A stretch of 64,000 nt of DNA, from NCBI GenBank assembly GCA_015075365.1, contig JABTUN010000001.1, positions 1,612,001 to 1,676,000 on the forward strand, read 5' to 3'. Below, piece by piece: positions 63,269-64,000 of this stretch (position 1 is the stretch's first letter; each line of letters begins with the position of its first letter). The DNA comes from Verrucomicrobiaceae bacterium (GTDB lineage Bacteria; Verrucomicrobiota; Verrucomicrobiia; Verrucomicrobiales; Verrucomicrobiaceae). The notes under the pieces were generated by a model that saw only the letters and a list, made by a program, of their open reading frames with translations, was not told the DNA's origin and searched no databases. Both the position numbers and the translations under genes were made by a program.

Positions 63269-64000
63269 TCACAACCCCTTCACCTTGCTGCCCTCGACGA
63301 CGATCTGCTTTGTCTCGGGGCCTTGTTTGACGAGGTCGCGCTTCTTGCCGCCGCGGGTTTCGGTGAAGGTGTTGTCGCGGATGGTGATGGATTCGGTGCC
63401 GCCCTGGATGTCGATGACGGCACCGCCTTCGGGGGCGTTGTCGATGAAGGTGTTCTTTTCGATGCGGTTGCGGTGGCCGGCGAAGTCGGGGCCGCGCTCG
63501 GGGCGGAAGAGGACGCCGTTGAGCTTGCTGTCACGGATGGTGTTGCCAGTGATGAGGTTGTCGGTGTCGCGATGACCGATGGAGATGCCGACGCGGTTGC
63601 CCTCGATCGTGTTTTGCTCGGCGAGGCCGTATTTGACGCCCCAGCAGAAGAAGATGCCGATGTCGTTGCCGCGCAGGGTGTTGTTGCGGATGACGGGCCG
63701 CTGCGAGCCGCTGCCGGGATGCAGGCCGAGGTTCTTGTTGTTCTCGCTGACGCAGTTTTCGACCACGACATCGTGGCAGATCTGCCAGGAGATGCCGTCG
63801 CCGTGGTTGTTGCGGGCGGTGACGCCGCGCATGTGGATGCGGTTGCAGTCCTGGAGGAAGATGCAGCCGGCGTAGTTGCCATCGAGCTCGGCGTTGTGCT
63901 CGCGGTTGCCGTCGAGCACAAGGTTTTCGATGCGCAGGTCGTTCACGAACTCGCCGCTGAGCAGCGGGAAGAGCGTGGCGCAGGTGGCGTCGTGCATCTG
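63269..64000 (-). CDS. Right-handed parallel beta-helix protein (5' end cut by window edge)
   Basis: The frame is open past the right edge, so the N-terminus is missing; the visible 244 residues contain regular coils: NRIHMRGVTARNNHGDGISW, HDVVVENCVSENNKNLGLHPG, PVIRNNTLRGNDIGIFF, GLAEQNTIEGNRVGISIG, NLITGNTIRDSKLNGVLF, RNRIEKNTFIDNAPEGG and ESITIRDNTFTETRGGKK. This is the N-x-x-T/I repeat of pectate-lyase-like (Pfam beta-helix) proteins, which are usually secreted polysaccharide lyases or epimerases. Catalytic residues cannot be picked out reliably. Confidence 0.85.
   Translation of the reverse strand, partial: QMHDATCATLFPLLSGEFVNDLRIENLVLDGNREHNAELDGNYAGCIFLQDCNRIHMRGVTARNNHGDGISWQICHDVVVENCVSENNKNLGLHPGSGSQRPVIRNNTLRGNDIGIFFCWGVKYGLAEQNTIEGNRVGISIGHRDTDNLITGNTIRDSKLNGVLFRPERGPDFAGHRNRIEKNTFIDNAPEGGAVIDIQGGTESITIRDNTFTETRGGKKRDLVKQGPETKQIVVEGSKVKGL

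Overview
The window is about 64 kb of GC-rich DNA from a bacterium of the Planctomycetes-Verrucomicrobia group, most likely a Verrucomicrobiota member of the Verrucomicrobiaceae type. The evidence is the set of lineage-typical families (three DUF1549/DUF1553 proteins, two of them with a planctomycete-type cytochrome c domain, two DUF1501 proteins, a PVC-type haem-binding dehydrogenase, ThuA-like and DUF4838 proteins) together with an FtsQ/DivIB division gene, which planctomycetes generally lack. Starts rarely carry a Shine-Dalgarno sequence, many genes overlap as ATGA, and exported proteins often have twin-arginine or short Sec leaders. I see no tRNA, rRNA or CRISPR array, and no gene-free stretch longer than 300 bases.

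Layout. 1-4.3 kb: core genes (ftsQ cut by the left edge, HIT hydrolase, nrdR, monomeric NADP isocitrate dehydrogenase). 4.5-7.4 kb: a compact, lower-GC cassette of AAA ATPase, a small possible nuclease and a Fic protein, followed by the remnant of a second Fic domain. 7.4-12.7 kb: a dimethylformamidase-like secreted protein, alaS, and a REP-transposase (RAYT) pseudogene flanked by palindromic repeats. 12.7-36.4 kb: a large, mostly minus-strand catabolic region of secreted proteins (FAD oxidoreductase, DUF1549/1553, DUF1501, ThuA, polysaccharide deacetylase, LamG, DUF4838, sugar isomerase-like) with a MNT/HEPN toxin-antitoxin pair lodged between one cytochrome-DUF1549 gene and the next DUF1501 gene. 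33.8-55.9 kb: an esterase-rich region (seven alpha/beta hydrolases and one SGNH hydrolase), a ceramidase-like protein, a Gfo/Idh/MocA oxidoreductase, a ParD-like/MazF-like pair and a nucleotidyltransferase pair. 56-61.7 kb: PVC dehydrogenase/HEAT/cytochrome c, PQQ-type propeller and a DUF1080-like protein. 61.7-64 kb: DUF3820, DAHP synthase and a beta-helix protein cut by the right edge.

How it fits together. The exported DUF1549/1553, DUF1501, DUF4838, deacetylase, isomerase, esterase and dehydrogenase genes read as machinery for acquiring and oxidising acylated or otherwise decorated polysaccharides; the substrate is not readable from sequence. The small pairs (MNT/HEPN, ParD/MazF, NTase pair, ATPase/small protein/Fic) are accessory stress or defence modules in between.

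The strongest unexplained signals are: (1) the three-gene ATPase-nuclease-like-Fic cassette; (2) a dispersed family of GTAG-led palindromes that often supply the UAG stop codon of the neighbouring gene, once sit in frame inside a coding region, and surround a RAYT gene broken by a nonsense codon; (3) a translationally coupled operon of a degenerate purple-acid-phosphatase-like protein, a secreted heavy-metal-associated domain protein and hydrolases.
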